DNA of 64,000 nt from Bradyrhizobium diazoefficiens (lineage in GTDB: Bacteria; Pseudomonadota; Alphaproteobacteria; Rhizobiales; Xanthobacteraceae). Position 1 is the first letter of the stretch; every line of letters begins with the position of its first letter. A model generated the notes under the pieces. That model saw only the letters and a list, made by a program, of their open reading frames with translations, was not told the DNA's origin and searched no databases. A program made the translations under genes and the position numbers. This document shows positions 28,069-37,835 of the stretch, piece by piece. The stretch is from positions 1 to 64,000 of the forward strand of contig NZ_JAFCKW010000019.1 of the NCBI RefSeq assembly GCF_018129965.1, in the 5' to 3' direction.

Positions 28069-29811
28069 TCATCCGGGTGCACTTGCCTTTGCGGCGAGTT
28101 CTTCGCGAAGCTGCCGCTTGACGATCTTGCCGCTCGCGGTGCGTGGCAGCTCCTCGAAGCGGATGTCGATGTGGACCGGCAGCTTGAAAGTGGCGAGCCT
28201 CGGGCGCAGGTGCGCGATCACCTGGTCTGGCATGAGGCGCGATCCGGCCCTTGCGCGGACGACGGCACCGACGAGTTCACCGAGCACGCGGTCGGGGATG
28301 CCGACGATCGCGGCTTCGAAGATGTCGGGATGCGCGAGCAGGGCGTCTTCGATCTCGACGCAGTAGATGTTCTCGCCGCCGCGGATCAGCATGTCCTTGG
28401 CGCGATCGAGCAGATAGACAAAGCCATCCGGGTCCATCCGGACGATGTCTCCGGTCCGATACCAGCCGTCGCGAAACGCAGCCGCCGTCGCCTGCGGATT
28501 GTTCCAGTAGCCTTTCACGACGTTGCCGCCGTAGATTTCGAGCTCGCCGATCACGCCTGTGGGAAGCGTCTTTCCGGCCTCGTCGATCACGCGCAGGTCG
28601 CATCCGGGAACGGCCGGTCCGACCGAGTCCGGCCGCGCCAGATAGTCCTCGGCCCCGTTCGACGTCGAGACCGATGACGTCTCGGTGGCGCCATAGCCCG
28701 TGCCCCCGAACTTGCCCGGGAACATCGCGGCGACCTTCCGCGTCAACTCGGGCGATGCGGCGGCGCCGCCGTAGGAGAGGCCCTCCAGGCTTGAAACGTC
28801 CCGGCGCAGGAAGTCTGGCGATTCCAGCAATTGCCACGTCATGGATGGAACGCCGGACATGCCGTTGATGCGCTCGCGCTCGATCAGCTCGAGCGCCGCT
28901 TCGGCATTCCATTTGTACATCAGCACGATCTTCGCGCCGTTCGCGAGCGCCGGGATCATGATCGAGTGGCAGCCCGTGACGTGAAAGAACGGGACCGGGA
29001 GCAGGACCGCCTTCTGCGTCTCCGGCGGTGCGGGCAGGGGATCGCCGCGCCGGATCGCTGCACGCGCACCCGAGAACGTGATGTTCACGAGGTTGCACAT
29101 GATGTTGCGATGCGTTCCCAGCGCGCCCTTGGGGCGGCCGGTGGTACCCGATGTGTAGAGGATCGTTGCGTCATCGTCCGGCTGGATGTCCCGATCGGGG
29201 GCCGCCCGGTCCGGCAAGGTCGGGTAGTCCGACTTCGGGCCGATCAGATCCTCGAGCGCGGTCGCTTCTCCCAGAGTCTCCCGCGCCGCGCGCACCGCGA
29301 TCAGCGCGGCAGGGTGGTCGCCCGGGGCGACCGATTGCAGACGGGCCAGACGCTCACCGTCGACGATGGCGACGCACGCGCCGGAATCGCGCAGGCCGTA
29401 AGCGAGATCATCGCCCGTCCCCCAGGCGTTGAGCGGCACCGCAATCGCACCGATGATTGTCGCCGCCCAGAACGCGAGCGGCCATTCTGGGAAGTTCCGC
29501 ATGGCGATGGCGACGCGGTCTCCCTTCTTCACGCCGTAGTCGGCGGCGAGCCGCCAAGCCAGGGCGGATGCAGCGCGATAATGTTCCAGAAAGGTGAGGC
29601 GCTCGTTCTCGAAGACGATGAAGGTGCGGTCGCCCCACGCCTTGCTGGCCTCGAAGATCGCGCGCAGATCGCGATGAGCTTTCTTGTAGACCCTGACGGG
29701 ACGACCCGCGATCCGGATCGTCTCCATCTCGAACGGCGCGCCGGGGGCGGTGAGGATGCGCGTGGTTTCGTCGAGCGAGACCGCCGGCCAATCGCGTCTC
29801 CCGCTCGTCAT
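28069..29811 (-). CDS. AMP-dependent acyl-CoA synthetase (long-chain/aryl acid type)
   Basis: A 580-aa adenylate-forming ligase. ILYTSGTTGRPKGALGTH is the P-loop region, GYGATETSS the A5 motif, YRTGDIVRMDPDGF the hinge, and RTASGKIVKRQLRE carries the catalytic lysine. The length and order match class I acyl-CoA synthetases. It is first of a two-gene unit with the Liv-type binding protein, suggesting import and activation of the same acid. It is distinct from the ligase at 7024. The substrate cannot be assigned. Confidence 0.88.
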   Translation of the reverse strand: MTSGRRDWPAVSLDETTRILTAPGAPFEMETIRIAGRPVRVYKKAHRDLRAIFEASKAWGDRTFIVFENERLTFLEHYRAASALAWRLAADYGVKKGDRVAIAMRNFPEWPLAFWAATIIGAIAVPLNAWGTGDDLAYGLRDSGACVAIVDGERLARLQSVAPGDHPAALIAVRAARETLGEATALEDLIGPKSDYPTLPDRAAPDRDIQPDDDATILYTSGTTGRPKGALGTHRNIMCNLVNITFSGARAAIRRGDPLPAPPETQKAVLLPVPFFHVTGCHSIMIPALANGAKIVLMYKWNAEAALELIERERINGMSGVPSMTWQLLESPDFLRRDVSSLEGLSYGGAAASPELTRKVAAMFPGKFGGTGYGATETSSVSTSNGAEDYLARPDSVGPAVPGCDLRVIDEAGKTLPTGVIGELEIYGGNVVKGYWNNPQATAAAFRDGWYRTGDIVRMDPDGFVYLLDRAKDMLIRGGENIYCVEIEDALLAHPDIFEAAIVGIPDRVLGELVGAVVRARAGSRLMPDQVIAHLRPRLATFKLPVHIDIRFEELPRTASGKIVKRQLREELAAKASAPG

Positions 29812-30032
29812 GGGAACCTGCGAGGCGAGGCCACGAGTGACGGCATGCGCTTCCCTCCGCTGAACACGGCTTGTCGAGTGCCGCGTCTTGTTGGCGCGAC
29901 GTCAACCTCACCGCGCGTCCAAAGCTTGGGTGATCCCGACGAGTCTGACTTGCGCTGACCTGCTGGCGAGCTGTCACCAAAGCAGGAGGGGTGATATGCA
30001 AGCAGCGGCCAGGCGCCTGCGGCAGAAGTCGT

Positions 30033-31580
30033 TCAGGCCGCGTGCGGGCTGGTCCGTGCCGGCAATGCCGCCGCTGGAGATTGCTTCGCGAAGGCGCGGG
30101 TCTTGGGTTGAACACGCGATCCGTCGATCACCTCGAGCCGGCCACAGCGGTTCAGCGTATGCAGCTTTCGGCCGGGCCACAGAGGTCCGGGCTTGAGGGA
30201 GTGGCGAACGATCTGCTTGAAGGTCGTCGGCGATAGTTCGACCACCTCCGCCAAAGCGAGAGCCGCACCATATCCGTCCGTGCAATTCTGCACCGGCCGC
30301 CATAATTCGCCGTCCATGGAGACGAAATTCCCTGCCGGCCGCGTGCTCGCGCGATCGATCAGGACGGGGTTGCTGGCATGGGGCGTCCAGGGGCCTAGCA
30401 GATGATCGGCGTAATAGATTGCCAGCGAATCCGAATAGCCGCCGGTTCCGTCGCGGAACGCCCCGAACAGATAGTTCAGCCCGTTGTGGCGCGTGATCGT
30501 CGCATCGGCGAGTTCGAGCCCGGAGAGCAGCGTCGCGTGCCGCTCCCATTTGTCCGGAAACCGGACGCACTTGTAGAGAGCGACGTCCCCGTGGAGCGAA
30601 CTCTCCGGGATCATCCACAACTCGCCCGCATCCTCGATCAGAAATGGATAGGAGAGATGCCAGGGCTCCTCCAGTACCGGCACGACCTCGCCGATCGGTC
30701 CGGCATTGCCGAACTCGATCGCCGAGATGATTCCCTTGCCGACGCGGTGATCGAGGTCTTCGAAGAAGACGAATGTTCGCCCCTGCCAAATGATGGGAAA
30801 GGGATCGGCGTAGAAGTGATTTCCGGGATCGCCCAGCACGTTCCATTTGGCACCGGAGAGATCCCCGGTCTGCCAGACGCCGCCGCCATCATTGAATCGC
30901 CATCCAATCTGCCAGTGCGGGGCATAGCAGCAGAGCCGATAGATTTCCTTGGCGACCGATACGGCAAGGCCGCGCGCGACGTAGGCCGCCGGTCCGCGGC
31001 GATTGTCGCTGCATACAGGGCGTAGCAGCTGGGGGACAATGCGCGGGCGTCCCGACACGATTGCCGCCACCATGGTCATTGTCCGCGCCATGACCGTTTC
31101 GAGCCTGCCGCTGAGGCCGGCCGCGATTTCTGCGGAGGGGTGACCGCGATCAAGCACTGCACCGTCGATCTCGTCGACGATCTCGATGACGGGAAGGTCG
31201 CCGGAAAGAATCGCGGCGAGCGCGGCGTTCTCGCCTGCAGCTCCGTTGAACAGCGGACGCAGATACAACCGGGCAGAGCTGTTCGGATCGCGGGCGGCGC
31301 TCGTGAAATCGACGACCACATCGGCCGTCCCGCTGCGAACCGCCGTCGGTACCGGAATGATCGTCAGCCTATCGGCGCCGCTGGGCTTGCCCTTGTGAAG
31401 CACCAGGCGCTCGAGCGCGAACAGCGCGTCCAGACCTGCGGGCCGAGGCTCCGTCGGCGTCGTCCACGCGATTTGAACCGGAATGTCCCGGCCGTCGATC
31501 GACAGCGTCTCGCGGTGCATCCACCGCCGCGCCTGGTCACGTTGGCAACGAAACTCGATGATCATGTCGAGCCGATCCAT
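30033..31580 (-). CDS. GINT1-N/GH43-propeller-like glycan biosynthesis protein
   Basis: A 515-aa protein without signal peptide. Residues about 230-480 look like the five-bladed propeller annotated in bacterial proteins as 'glucosamine inositolphosphorylceramide transferase N-terminal' (YADPFPIIWQGRTFVFFEDL, then HLSYPFLIEDAGELWMIPES, which are GH43-like blade signatures). Residues about 1-200 resemble a degenerate formyltransferase-type region (ADVVVDFT). The gene is 13 bp downstream of a glycosyltransferase and near a flippase, so a role in a surface glycan is inferred. The catalytic reaction is unknown. Confidence 0.6.
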   Translation of the reverse strand: MDRLDMIIEFRCQRDQARRWMHRETLSIDGRDIPVQIAWTTPTEPRPAGLDALFALERLVLHKGKPSGADRLTIIPVPTAVRSGTADVVVDFTSAARDPNSSARLYLRPLFNGAAGENAALAAILSGDLPVIEIVDEIDGAVLDRGHPSAEIAAGLSGRLETVMARTMTMVAAIVSGRPRIVPQLLRPVCSDNRRGPAAYVARGLAVSVAKEIYRLCCYAPHWQIGWRFNDGGGVWQTGDLSGAKWNVLGDPGNHFYADPFPIIWQGRTFVFFEDLDHRVGKGIISAIEFGNAGPIGEVVPVLEEPWHLSYPFLIEDAGELWMIPESSLHGDVALYKCVRFPDKWERHATLLSGLELADATITRHNGLNYLFGAFRDGTGGYSDSLAIYYADHLLGPWTPHASNPVLIDRASTRPAGNFVSMDGELWRPVQNCTDGYGAALALAEVVELSPTTFKQIVRHSLKPGPLWPGRKLHTLNRCGRLEVIDGSRVQPKTRAFAKQSPAAALPARTSPHAA

Positions 31581-31593
31581 TCAAGCGCATCGG

Positions 31594-32802
31594 TCAAATT
31601 AACGGGCTGAGGATTTGAATGTATTCCTCCACCATGGAATCGACCGAATAGCGCAATCTCAGGCCTTTGGCGTTTCGTTGCAGTTCGTCGCTCAGTGCCT
31701 TGTCGGTCAGGAGTCTGGAGACGGCAGCCGACAGCTTGGCTTGATCTGAAGCATCGACAAAGAGGGCCGTGGGCTTGCCCTCGAAGGACAGCACCTCGCG
31801 CAGTACGGGAAGATCCGTGACCACGGAGGGAACGCCGGCATTGGCGGCTTCGACCGCGGCGAGACCAAAGGTCTCGGCCTGCGTCGGGAACACGAACACG
31901 TCGAGGCAGGCAAGAAAATCCGCGATCTGGCGCGGGGCGATTTCGCCGAGCAGGTGCAGCCTGTCCGAGACCTTCAACTCATCGGCGAGTTTCCGTAGCC
32001 GGGCTTCGTCGGCGCCCTGACCGGCGAGGGCCAGATGCCAGGTCGGTTGATCCGGCAAAAGCCGTATCGCCGCATCGAGGCGCTTGTGCGGATGCAGCCG
32101 CGCGGCGCAGCCGAGCAGGGGGTGCCCCGTTGGCAGATTGAATTTTTGTCGGGCAGCATCCTTCGACAAGATTAGCGCCTTGTCCTCAAAGCCGTGCGGG
32201 ACATGCACCATGCGCGACCGGTAGGCTGCGGGGTAGCGCGAATATTCACGCTCCATATCCTGCGAATTGAGCGTGATCCGGTCGAAGAAACCGACGCTGC
32301 CCATCGCGATGTCGGCGGTCCGGACCGGCCAGCTCATCGCCAGCGCGGAGGAAACCTGGTTGGCGACGACAGGCGCGCGGCTGACGAGGCGCGTCACTCC
32401 CGCGCCGATGACGTTGCCGAAATGCTGGAAAGTCAGGACGGCGTCGGGCCTGATCGTCCTGATATGAGCGCCGAGCGTCCACAGCATTCGCAGCAGCGCG
32501 AGCGGATTACCCGGCCGGCGCGTGGCGCAATAGAACGTATCGGGCGGCTCGTCGAAAGAGTCGGACTTGCGGAAGAAGAACAGGTTGGAAACGCGATGGC
32601 CGCGCGCGGTCAAACCGGCGCCGAGCAACCTCGATATCTCCTGCGCACCCGCATTCTCGGCCTGAGTCTGGATGAGAAGGACGTGCAGCTTTCGCTCGCC
32701 GCTGTTCAGCCGTGTGAAAGCTGTCGCGGTCATCTCATCCTTGTTCGGCTGATAGTGGAGCACGGCTTTCCGCCCCGTAAAAGAAGCAAAAGAATTCTTC
32801 AC
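31594..32802 (-). CDS. glycosyltransferase family 4
   Basis: A 402-aa GT-B glycosyltransferase. The C-terminal donor-binding domain has GCAARLHPHKRLDAAIR (GT4 hinge) and the E-x7-E motif as ETFGLAAVE near residue 317. The N-terminal acceptor domain has HVLLIQTQAENAGAQEISRLL. The first ATG gives a 23-residue extension before MTATAFTRL; the start at 32733 is equally possible. It is in the minus-strand polysaccharide group with the flippase upstream and a glycan-related protein downstream. The sugar donor is unknown. Confidence 0.85.
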   Translation of the reverse strand: MKNSFASFTGRKAVLHYQPNKDEMTATAFTRLNSGERKLHVLLIQTQAENAGAQEISRLLGAGLTARGHRVSNLFFFRKSDSFDEPPDTFYCATRRPGNPLALLRMLWTLGAHIRTIRPDAVLTFQHFGNVIGAGVTRLVSRAPVVANQVSSALAMSWPVRTADIAMGSVGFFDRITLNSQDMEREYSRYPAAYRSRMVHVPHGFEDKALILSKDAARQKFNLPTGHPLLGCAARLHPHKRLDAAIRLLPDQPTWHLALAGQGADEARLRKLADELKVSDRLHLLGEIAPRQIADFLACLDVFVFPTQAETFGLAAVEAANAGVPSVVTDLPVLREVLSFEGKPTALFVDASDQAKLSAAVSRLLTDKALSDELQRNAKGLRLRYSVDSMVEEYIQILSPLI

Positions 32803-32991
32803 CTTCTTAACCCCCTACGTACCATGCTGGCCGCGGGCAAACACCGACTAGCAGCAAACGGAGTTAATGCGAAACCTGCCGATGGGCCTGATTTTACAGG
32901 CAATTGCGCTGGTTGCGGGATGGTGTGTCGCGCTGAAATTAACCAATGGCCGGGCGCACGCAGGCGAGAATCCGCCAAGCTGATCGCGCCC

Positions 32992-34338
32992 TTATTCGGT
33001 CGAGTCGGCGCCGCGGACCGTGTAGTTGACGCGCCTCCATGCAGAAAAGCGCAAGATCACGAGAATCGATGGATCGACCCCGGTTCGCTGCCGGCACAGG
33101 ATGTTGAGGGCGACAGTCGTGAGCGTCAGCGACACGGCGGCCGCAATCGCCGCACCCAGCACGCCGAGCCAGGGAATGAGCACGAGAAATCCGACCAGTC
33201 GCAGCGCGACGTTCGCTGCGACGACAGGGACGTAGATGCGCTCGTGGCCGGTCAGTTGAAGGATCGCAGCGGACGGTCCGCCGGCGGCCTGAATGGCCGT
33301 TCCGATCGCGAGCACGACCAGGACCGAATGCTGCGCGGAGAAGTGCGGCCCGAACAGATTGAGAAAATAGGGGCCGCCAAGCCAGATCAGCGCGAGGCCG
33401 GCGGCCACGCAGAGCGCGGTCACCTCAGCCATGAGCTTCAATGTCCGCTCGAATTCACGATGGTTCCTGCTGAAGTACAACGAAGGAAGCCGGCGCGCGC
33501 CGAATGTGTACAATGCGGCGGACAGCATGGCGAAGATGTTGGCGAGGCGTGAGGCCGCAAAGTAGATGCCGGCGGTCGCGGGATCCATCATCCAGTACAC
33601 GAGAATGACGTCAAAATACTGGTTTGCGACCTCAAGGATCGACGCGATCCAGAAATGAAACGAACTCGACCGCCAGCGTGATGTTTCGGAACGTGCGGTC
33701 GTGCCGCGCAGATCCGGCAGCGCCCGTGCAATCGAAATGACCTGCACGGCGAGGCCCAGCGACATCGCCATCGTTATGACCGCGATCAGTTCGGTGGGAT
33801 CGAGTTGCGTGTGGCCGGACAGCATCGCGAGCAGAAACAGCACGACTATCACGCGCCAGAAGAGTTCGCGGTTGCCTTCGCCCATGAGAATGCTGACCAG
33901 CGAACGCGCGATCTGGCTGCCAAGCATCAGTCCGGCGCTCACGGCCGTGTAGGCCGAGACCGCGAGGATCAGCAGCCACTGGTCACCTCGTAAATGCGCA
34001 AACAGGGCGACTGCTGCGATCACGATCAGCATCGCGATGCCCGTGATCCTGAGGCTCGAGATCAGGACGCCCTTGGTCAAGTCCGGCCTGTCTCCGACCT
34101 GATACTCGTTCAGGAATCGCACCAGCAGAGATTCCTGGCCGACCAGCCCCACGACGGCCGCGATCTGCGCCACCGAAAGCCATGTCGCAAAGATGCCGAA
34201 TCCGTCCGGTGTCATCGTTCGTGCTGCGAGCGAGAACAACGCAAGCGCGAGTACGCCGCTACCAACCTTGAGCAAGATGGTCCCGACGACACCGCGCGTG
34301 ACGTCACGCCGCAGAAACTGAACAAGGCTGGTGATCAT
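32992..34338 (-). CDS. polysaccharide flippase (Wzx/MATE-like)
   Basis: A 448-aa integral membrane protein with about 12 predicted hydrophobic spans. The N-terminal GVVGTILLKVGSGVLALALF followed by SLAARTMTPDGFGIFATW is typical of polysaccharide biosynthesis (Wzx/RfbX) transporters, which flip lipid-linked sugar repeats across the inner membrane. It is the promoter-proximal gene of the 34.3-30.0 kb unit. No Wzy polymerase is recognisable in the window. Confidence 0.82.
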   Translation of the reverse strand: MITSLVQFLRRDVTRGVVGTILLKVGSGVLALALFSLAARTMTPDGFGIFATWLSVAQIAAVVGLVGQESLLVRFLNEYQVGDRPDLTKGVLISSLRITGIAMLIVIAAVALFAHLRGDQWLLILAVSAYTAVSAGLMLGSQIARSLVSILMGEGNRELFWRVIVVLFLLAMLSGHTQLDPTELIAVITMAMSLGLAVQVISIARALPDLRGTTARSETSRWRSSSFHFWIASILEVANQYFDVILVYWMMDPATAGIYFAASRLANIFAMLSAALYTFGARRLPSLYFSRNHREFERTLKLMAEVTALCVAAGLALIWLGGPYFLNLFGPHFSAQHSVLVVLAIGTAIQAAGGPSAAILQLTGHERIYVPVVAANVALRLVGFLVLIPWLGVLGAAIAAAVSLTLTTVALNILCRQRTGVDPSILVILRFSAWRRVNYTVRGADSTE

Positions 34339-34731
34339 CGAAGATACGGAGCGTCCCCCGGCAATACCGGTTTGAATGACGGCGTCAGCCTAGCACGGCG
34401 GAAAATTGCGAGTGTTAATGCGCGCTCTGGGCATCCAATTCCTTATGGTCGACGAAGGTCTTACGCCGCTGCATCACGTTGGAACAGCTGCGTCCCGATT
34501 GTCCCGGATGGATGCGGCACCGACGCGCGATCACAGGCGATGCCGGCCGGCAGACTGCCTTTCGAGCATCGGAATGGTCCCGCGACCGCCCCGAGCAAGG
34601 CTCATGCCGGGACAGATCTGCTCCGCGGTCATTAACCTCAATCTGCAGAAGTGATCTCATCCGGCTCCGCGATCCGACATCCGGCGAGAGAATTGCACAT
34701 GGAACCCACAGCTGACCGTGGAGCCTGAACC
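34339..34731. other. 393-bp intergenic region, no gene seen
   Basis: Lies between the divergently oriented flippase (minus) and the remnant monooxygenase gene (plus). Short frames here have no recognisable product. It should hold the flippase promoter. I saw no tRNA, clear terminator or strong inverted repeat. Confidence 0.4.
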
Positions 34732-35368
34732 ATGACGACGGATAGAGCCGCGCCCGCGCCGGGGGAGGCTGCGGGGCAAGCGACGATTGTCGCTGATATC
34801 GCGATCGTCGGTGGCGGTCTTGCGGGATCGCTTGCTGCGGCCGTGCTTGCGCGGACAGGGCATCGCGTCGCGGTGGTCGACAAGCGCGGGGTGCGTCCGG
34901 ACGAATTCCGGGTCGAGAAGATCGGCGGCCAGCAGCTGGAGATGTTCCGCAAGCTGGGTTTCTTCGATGCGCTCGAGAGCGTCGCTTGCCGTGGCGGAAG
35001 GGCATTTGCAGCCCGGAATCGTCCTCATTGGCGATGCATTTCAGACCAGCTGTCCTGCTGCAGGCACGGGCGTCGCCCGCCTGCTCGCAGACGTCGATCG
35101 CCTCTGCACCGAATACGCGCCGCGCTGGCTCGCCACTGCCGGCATGGGCAGGGAGAAGATCTCGCAGTTCTATTCCGATCCGGACAAGCTTGCGGCCGAC
35201 CGGCGTTCGCTGAAGATGGCACGCTTCCGGTAGGCCCTGACGTCCCGTCGCGATATCGGATGGGATGTGCGGCGGCGCCTGCACGTCCTGCGGCGCAGTC
35301 TCACGCACCGTGTCGATCAGATGCACCCGGGCTGGCTCGGACGCATTCGCGGCGCACTACGCGCCTGA
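34732..35368 (+). pseudogene. decayed FAD-dependent monooxygenase gene (internal deletion, frameshift, nonsense codon)
   Basis: The first 85 codons encode an FAD Rossmann start (DIAIVGGGLAGSLAAAVLAR, then HRVAVVDKRGVRPDEFR). Near 34985 the meaningful frame changes by one, and the sequence jumps to the C-terminal FAD motif (GIVLIGDAFQTSCPAAGTGV) of the same family. Roughly 250-270 codons between these motifs are missing. An in-frame TAG at 35231 interrupts FR-stop-ALTSRRDIGWD, and the frame then continues as a plausible C-terminus to a TGA at 35366. CAG to TAG is the simplest explanation. The ancestral gene was a UbiH/tryptophan-halogenase-like flavoprotein of about 430 residues. The remnant lies on the plus strand inside a minus-strand glycan cluster. 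Confidence 0.85.
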
Positions 35369-35382
35369 ACCCAGCGCGCTGG

Positions 35383-36519
35383 TCAGCCCGTAGGCGTTGA
35401 GGGACGGGCCGGCAGGAGCCTGACATCCGACAGCCGCTTGGCCGCCAGCTTGAGCCAGGGGGCCTGCTGCAGCGCGAACAAGCTCACGGCACCTGCGGTG
35501 CTTCCGGCCTGTGTCACGATCCACATCGGCGAAGGCTGCCCACCGAACAATTTCTTGTAGGGCTCGTCGCCGATGGTGAAGTCGAGCATCCGATCGCCGC
35601 GCTCGATACAAGCCCTCGCGACCTGCTCGAACATCAGCAAGCCCAGGGATTGGCTCTTGTATCCCTCGATATCGAAGGCGCTCAAAATGACGAGGAAACT
35701 GTCGCGGTGGCGGAGGCCCAGCACGGCGGCGATCACGTTGCCGTCCATCTTCATGGCATACAGCCGGACCAGCGAGCCGAGGCCGTCGAGCGCGACACTG
35801 GAATAGAAGTCGTAATATTCCGGCCGCTGGAGCAGATCTCCATCGCCCTTGGCCTGAAAGCGCGGGCCGCGATATTGCTTCATCGCGGCCATCGCTTCGA
35901 GAATGGAAGCACTGTCCTCACAGCAAGAGAAGCTCAACGTTCCCTTTCTCTCGAGCTGGCGATACTTCTTTGCGAGCTCCTTCTGATAGGAGCGTTCCAG
36001 CGTGCTGGAACGCCATTGCGCGAACGGCGTCACGAGAACGGTCGCGTAGGCGTTGGTGTCCATCAATGTCCGGCGTGGCCCTCCCAGGAGGTCTTCGACC
36101 GGAAGCCGTCCGTCAGGCAGCTTGGCCATGCGAAGCAGATCGAACGGGCGAAGGAGCTGCCGGATCGCCGCGCATGCAGGTTCATCCGCCAGCAGATTGG
36201 TGAACGTCTCGGGGCCGCAGACCGGGGCCAGATAGTCGGAGACACGGAGGTCCGCGAATTCGATGGTGCGGATCGGGCCGCGTCGGATTCGCAGCAAAGG
36301 CAGCACCATTGCCAGCGCGCCTGTCGCGCGGTGGCGAACGACGACGATCAGCTGCTTTGCCCCGGCGTGGGGAGCGAGTCTGGCGTAGAGGCCATCGAGC
36401 CAGAGCGGATGCTGAAACGCGGTCGCGGCCGAGTTGCCGAACAATTCGACGTATTCCGGAGACCGAAAGTCGAACGCCGGCTCGTTGGCGACATCGAACG
36501 TGGTGCTGGGCTTACTCAT
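35383..36519 (-). CDS. CelD/BcsL-type GNAT acyltransferase
   Basis: A 378-aa protein of the family annotated 'acetyltransferase involved in cellulose biosynthesis' (GNAT_6/FemAB-like fold). The C-terminal half has the typical MKMDGNVIAAVLGLRHRDSF, YDIEGY-like FDIEGYKSQSLGLLMFEQV, and DFTIGDEPYKKLFG segments. Members modify surface polysaccharides or peptidoglycan-linked precursors with acyl groups. It fits the neighbouring glycosyltransferase and flippase genes, separated only by the decayed monooxygenase gene on the other strand. Confidence 0.8.
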   Translation of the reverse strand: MSKPSTTFDVANEPAFDFRSPEYVELFGNSAATAFQHPLWLDGLYARLAPHAGAKQLIVVVRHRATGALAMVLPLLRIRRGPIRTIEFADLRVSDYLAPVCGPETFTNLLADEPACAAIRQLLRPFDLLRMAKLPDGRLPVEDLLGGPRRTLMDTNAYATVLVTPFAQWRSSTLERSYQKELAKKYRQLERKGTLSFSCCEDSASILEAMAAMKQYRGPRFQAKGDGDLLQRPEYYDFYSSVALDGLGSLVRLYAMKMDGNVIAAVLGLRHRDSFLVILSAFDIEGYKSQSLGLLMFEQVARACIERGDRMLDFTIGDEPYKKLFGGQPSPMWIVTQAGSTAGAVSLFALQQAPWLKLAAKRLSDVRLLPARPSTPTG

Positions 36520-36730
36520 CCGTGACCAGGAAGCGAGCCAACGCGGAACAATCGATCGAGCCGGATCTGCGCGGTTATATCAGGCACGTGATGGTAGAGA
36601 CACCGACGGGCCGCGACTTGGATTGGTGCAGCCAAGGTGGTTTCGTGTCGTTACCAAAATGTTAAAGAATGCGCCCGTCTCGCCGCCGTCGCGTGAAACC
36701 AGACCTTGCTTTGGCAGGAGGGCGCAGGCG

Positions 36731-37504
36731 CTAGAAGCCCGCCGCCAGTCCGAGCCGGCCGACGCCGGGAAGCTTCAACGCCGGCCGGCGGATGTCCACG
36801 CCGAGAACCGCGCCGAAGAAGTTGAGCTCGACCCCTTCGATCCAGCCGACTGTCATGCCGAGGTAACCCGACAGCGAGGCGTAGAGGCCGGTGCCGGACG
36901 GGGTGATGCCGGCCCAACGTCCGCTGTAGGGATAATCCTTGCCGACCGCCGTCGGTGGAAGGACGGCGCGAAGCTCGGGAACAGCGTCCAGCGTCGCCTG
37001 TACGAAGGTGTTGGAATTCGGTCCCGGCCAGGCGCTGTAATCGCCGTAGGCGCGGAACCTGTAGGTCTCGATGACGTGACGGATCCTGGGAATCAATAGT
37101 TCGGCGCGTGCGCCGTCGACCGATACGACGACTTCGGGCATGGCGCCGAACCAGCGGCCGTCGGGTGCAAATCCGTTGCTGCGGATCGGGTCGCCCCACG
37201 CTGTATAATCGTATCGGTTGTAGGTCCCAGCATCCTTCTCCTTGACGACGATCCAGGTGTGGACAGCGAAGATGCCCCGCCATCGCACCGTGCGCGCGGC
37301 AAAGACCCGGATCAGCGCCTCCGGATTGGCGGATGCGGGCGGCAGCAGGCCGGCGCTCGAACGATCTGCGGTCTGCCAATTGCCGCGGCCGTCGCCGAAC
37401 ACGAAATAGCGCCCGGCCGACAGACCTATCGGCAGGACGAGCAGCAGCAGAAAGAGAATCAAGATTTTCCTCAAGAGCAGACGGCGGCCAAGCGATGCGA
37501 CCAC
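36731..37504 (-). CDS. DUF3750 membrane-anchored protein
   Basis: A 257-aa protein with one N-terminal hydrophobic segment (residues about 12-32, KILILFLLLLVLPIGLSAG) that could be an anchor or uncleaved signal. The body has the DUF3750 pattern: a conserved H in FAVHTWIVVKEKDAG, then YGDYSAWPGPNSNTF and PYSGRWAGITPSGTG. The H, C/N and GPNSNT arrangement is peptidase-like, but no activity is proven for the family to my knowledge. A competing frame over 36651-37508 is Arg-rich and is a shadow. Single-gene unit on the minus strand. Confidence 0.72.
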   Translation of the reverse strand: MVASLGRRLLLRKILILFLLLLVLPIGLSAGRYFVFGDGRGNWQTADRSSAGLLPPASANPEALIRVFAARTVRWRGIFAVHTWIVVKEKDAGTYNRYDYTAWGDPIRSNGFAPDGRWFGAMPEVVVSVDGARAELLIPRIRHVIETYRFRAYGDYSAWPGPNSNTFVQATLDAVPELRAVLPPTAVGKDYPYSGRWAGITPSGTGLYASLSGYLGMTVGWIEGVELNFFGAVLGVDIRRPALKLPGVGRLGLAAGF

Positions 37505-37574
37505 TCACATATAGTTCGCTCGGGCCCTTGCACCAGCGCTTGCATTCCAGCGGCCCGCCTATATCTCATCTCGC

Positions 37575-37835
37575 ATGATGAAGCTGTCCCTCGTCGAAGA
37601 TCAGGCCATCCAGGCGCGAATCGCGTCCATCGCTGGTGCCGAGACGTTCGATCGTCTTTTCGCCGGCATCCGATTCGATGAAGTCGACGGCAATCTGCTG
37701 TTTGCCATCGCCAGGGACGAAGACTGCGCCAGCGAGATCGAGGACGAATTTTCGCATCAACTCGCCGTGGTCGCGACGCAAATCCTCAAGCAGAGCGTCG
37801 ACGTGGTCGTGGTGCTGCCAAAGGTCCTGCAATAG
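37575..37835 (+). CDS. small conserved-looking protein, DnaA-N-like pattern
   Basis: An 86-aa soluble protein of unknown function (start at 37575 or 37578). Predicted order is helix (QAIQARIASIAG), FDRLFAGIRFDEVDGNLLFAIA (two strands), helix (CASEIEDEFSHQLAVVATQIL), strand (SVDVVVVLP). This alternation loosely resembles the DnaA N-terminal domain fold, but without a direct match. Codon use is like that of its neighbours. It could be an independent gene in front of the Mfd-like helicase, from which it is separated by 163 bp. Confidence 0.5.
   Translation: MMKLSLVEDQAIQARIASIAGAETFDRLFAGIRFDEVDGNLLFAIARDEDCASEIEDEFSHQLAVVATQILKQSVDVVVVLPKVLQ

Noticed and set aside
36651..37508. Alternative minus-strand frame overlapping DUF3750
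   Set aside because: Arg-rich, no hydrophobic start; the frame 36731-37504 has an N-terminal span and family motifs.
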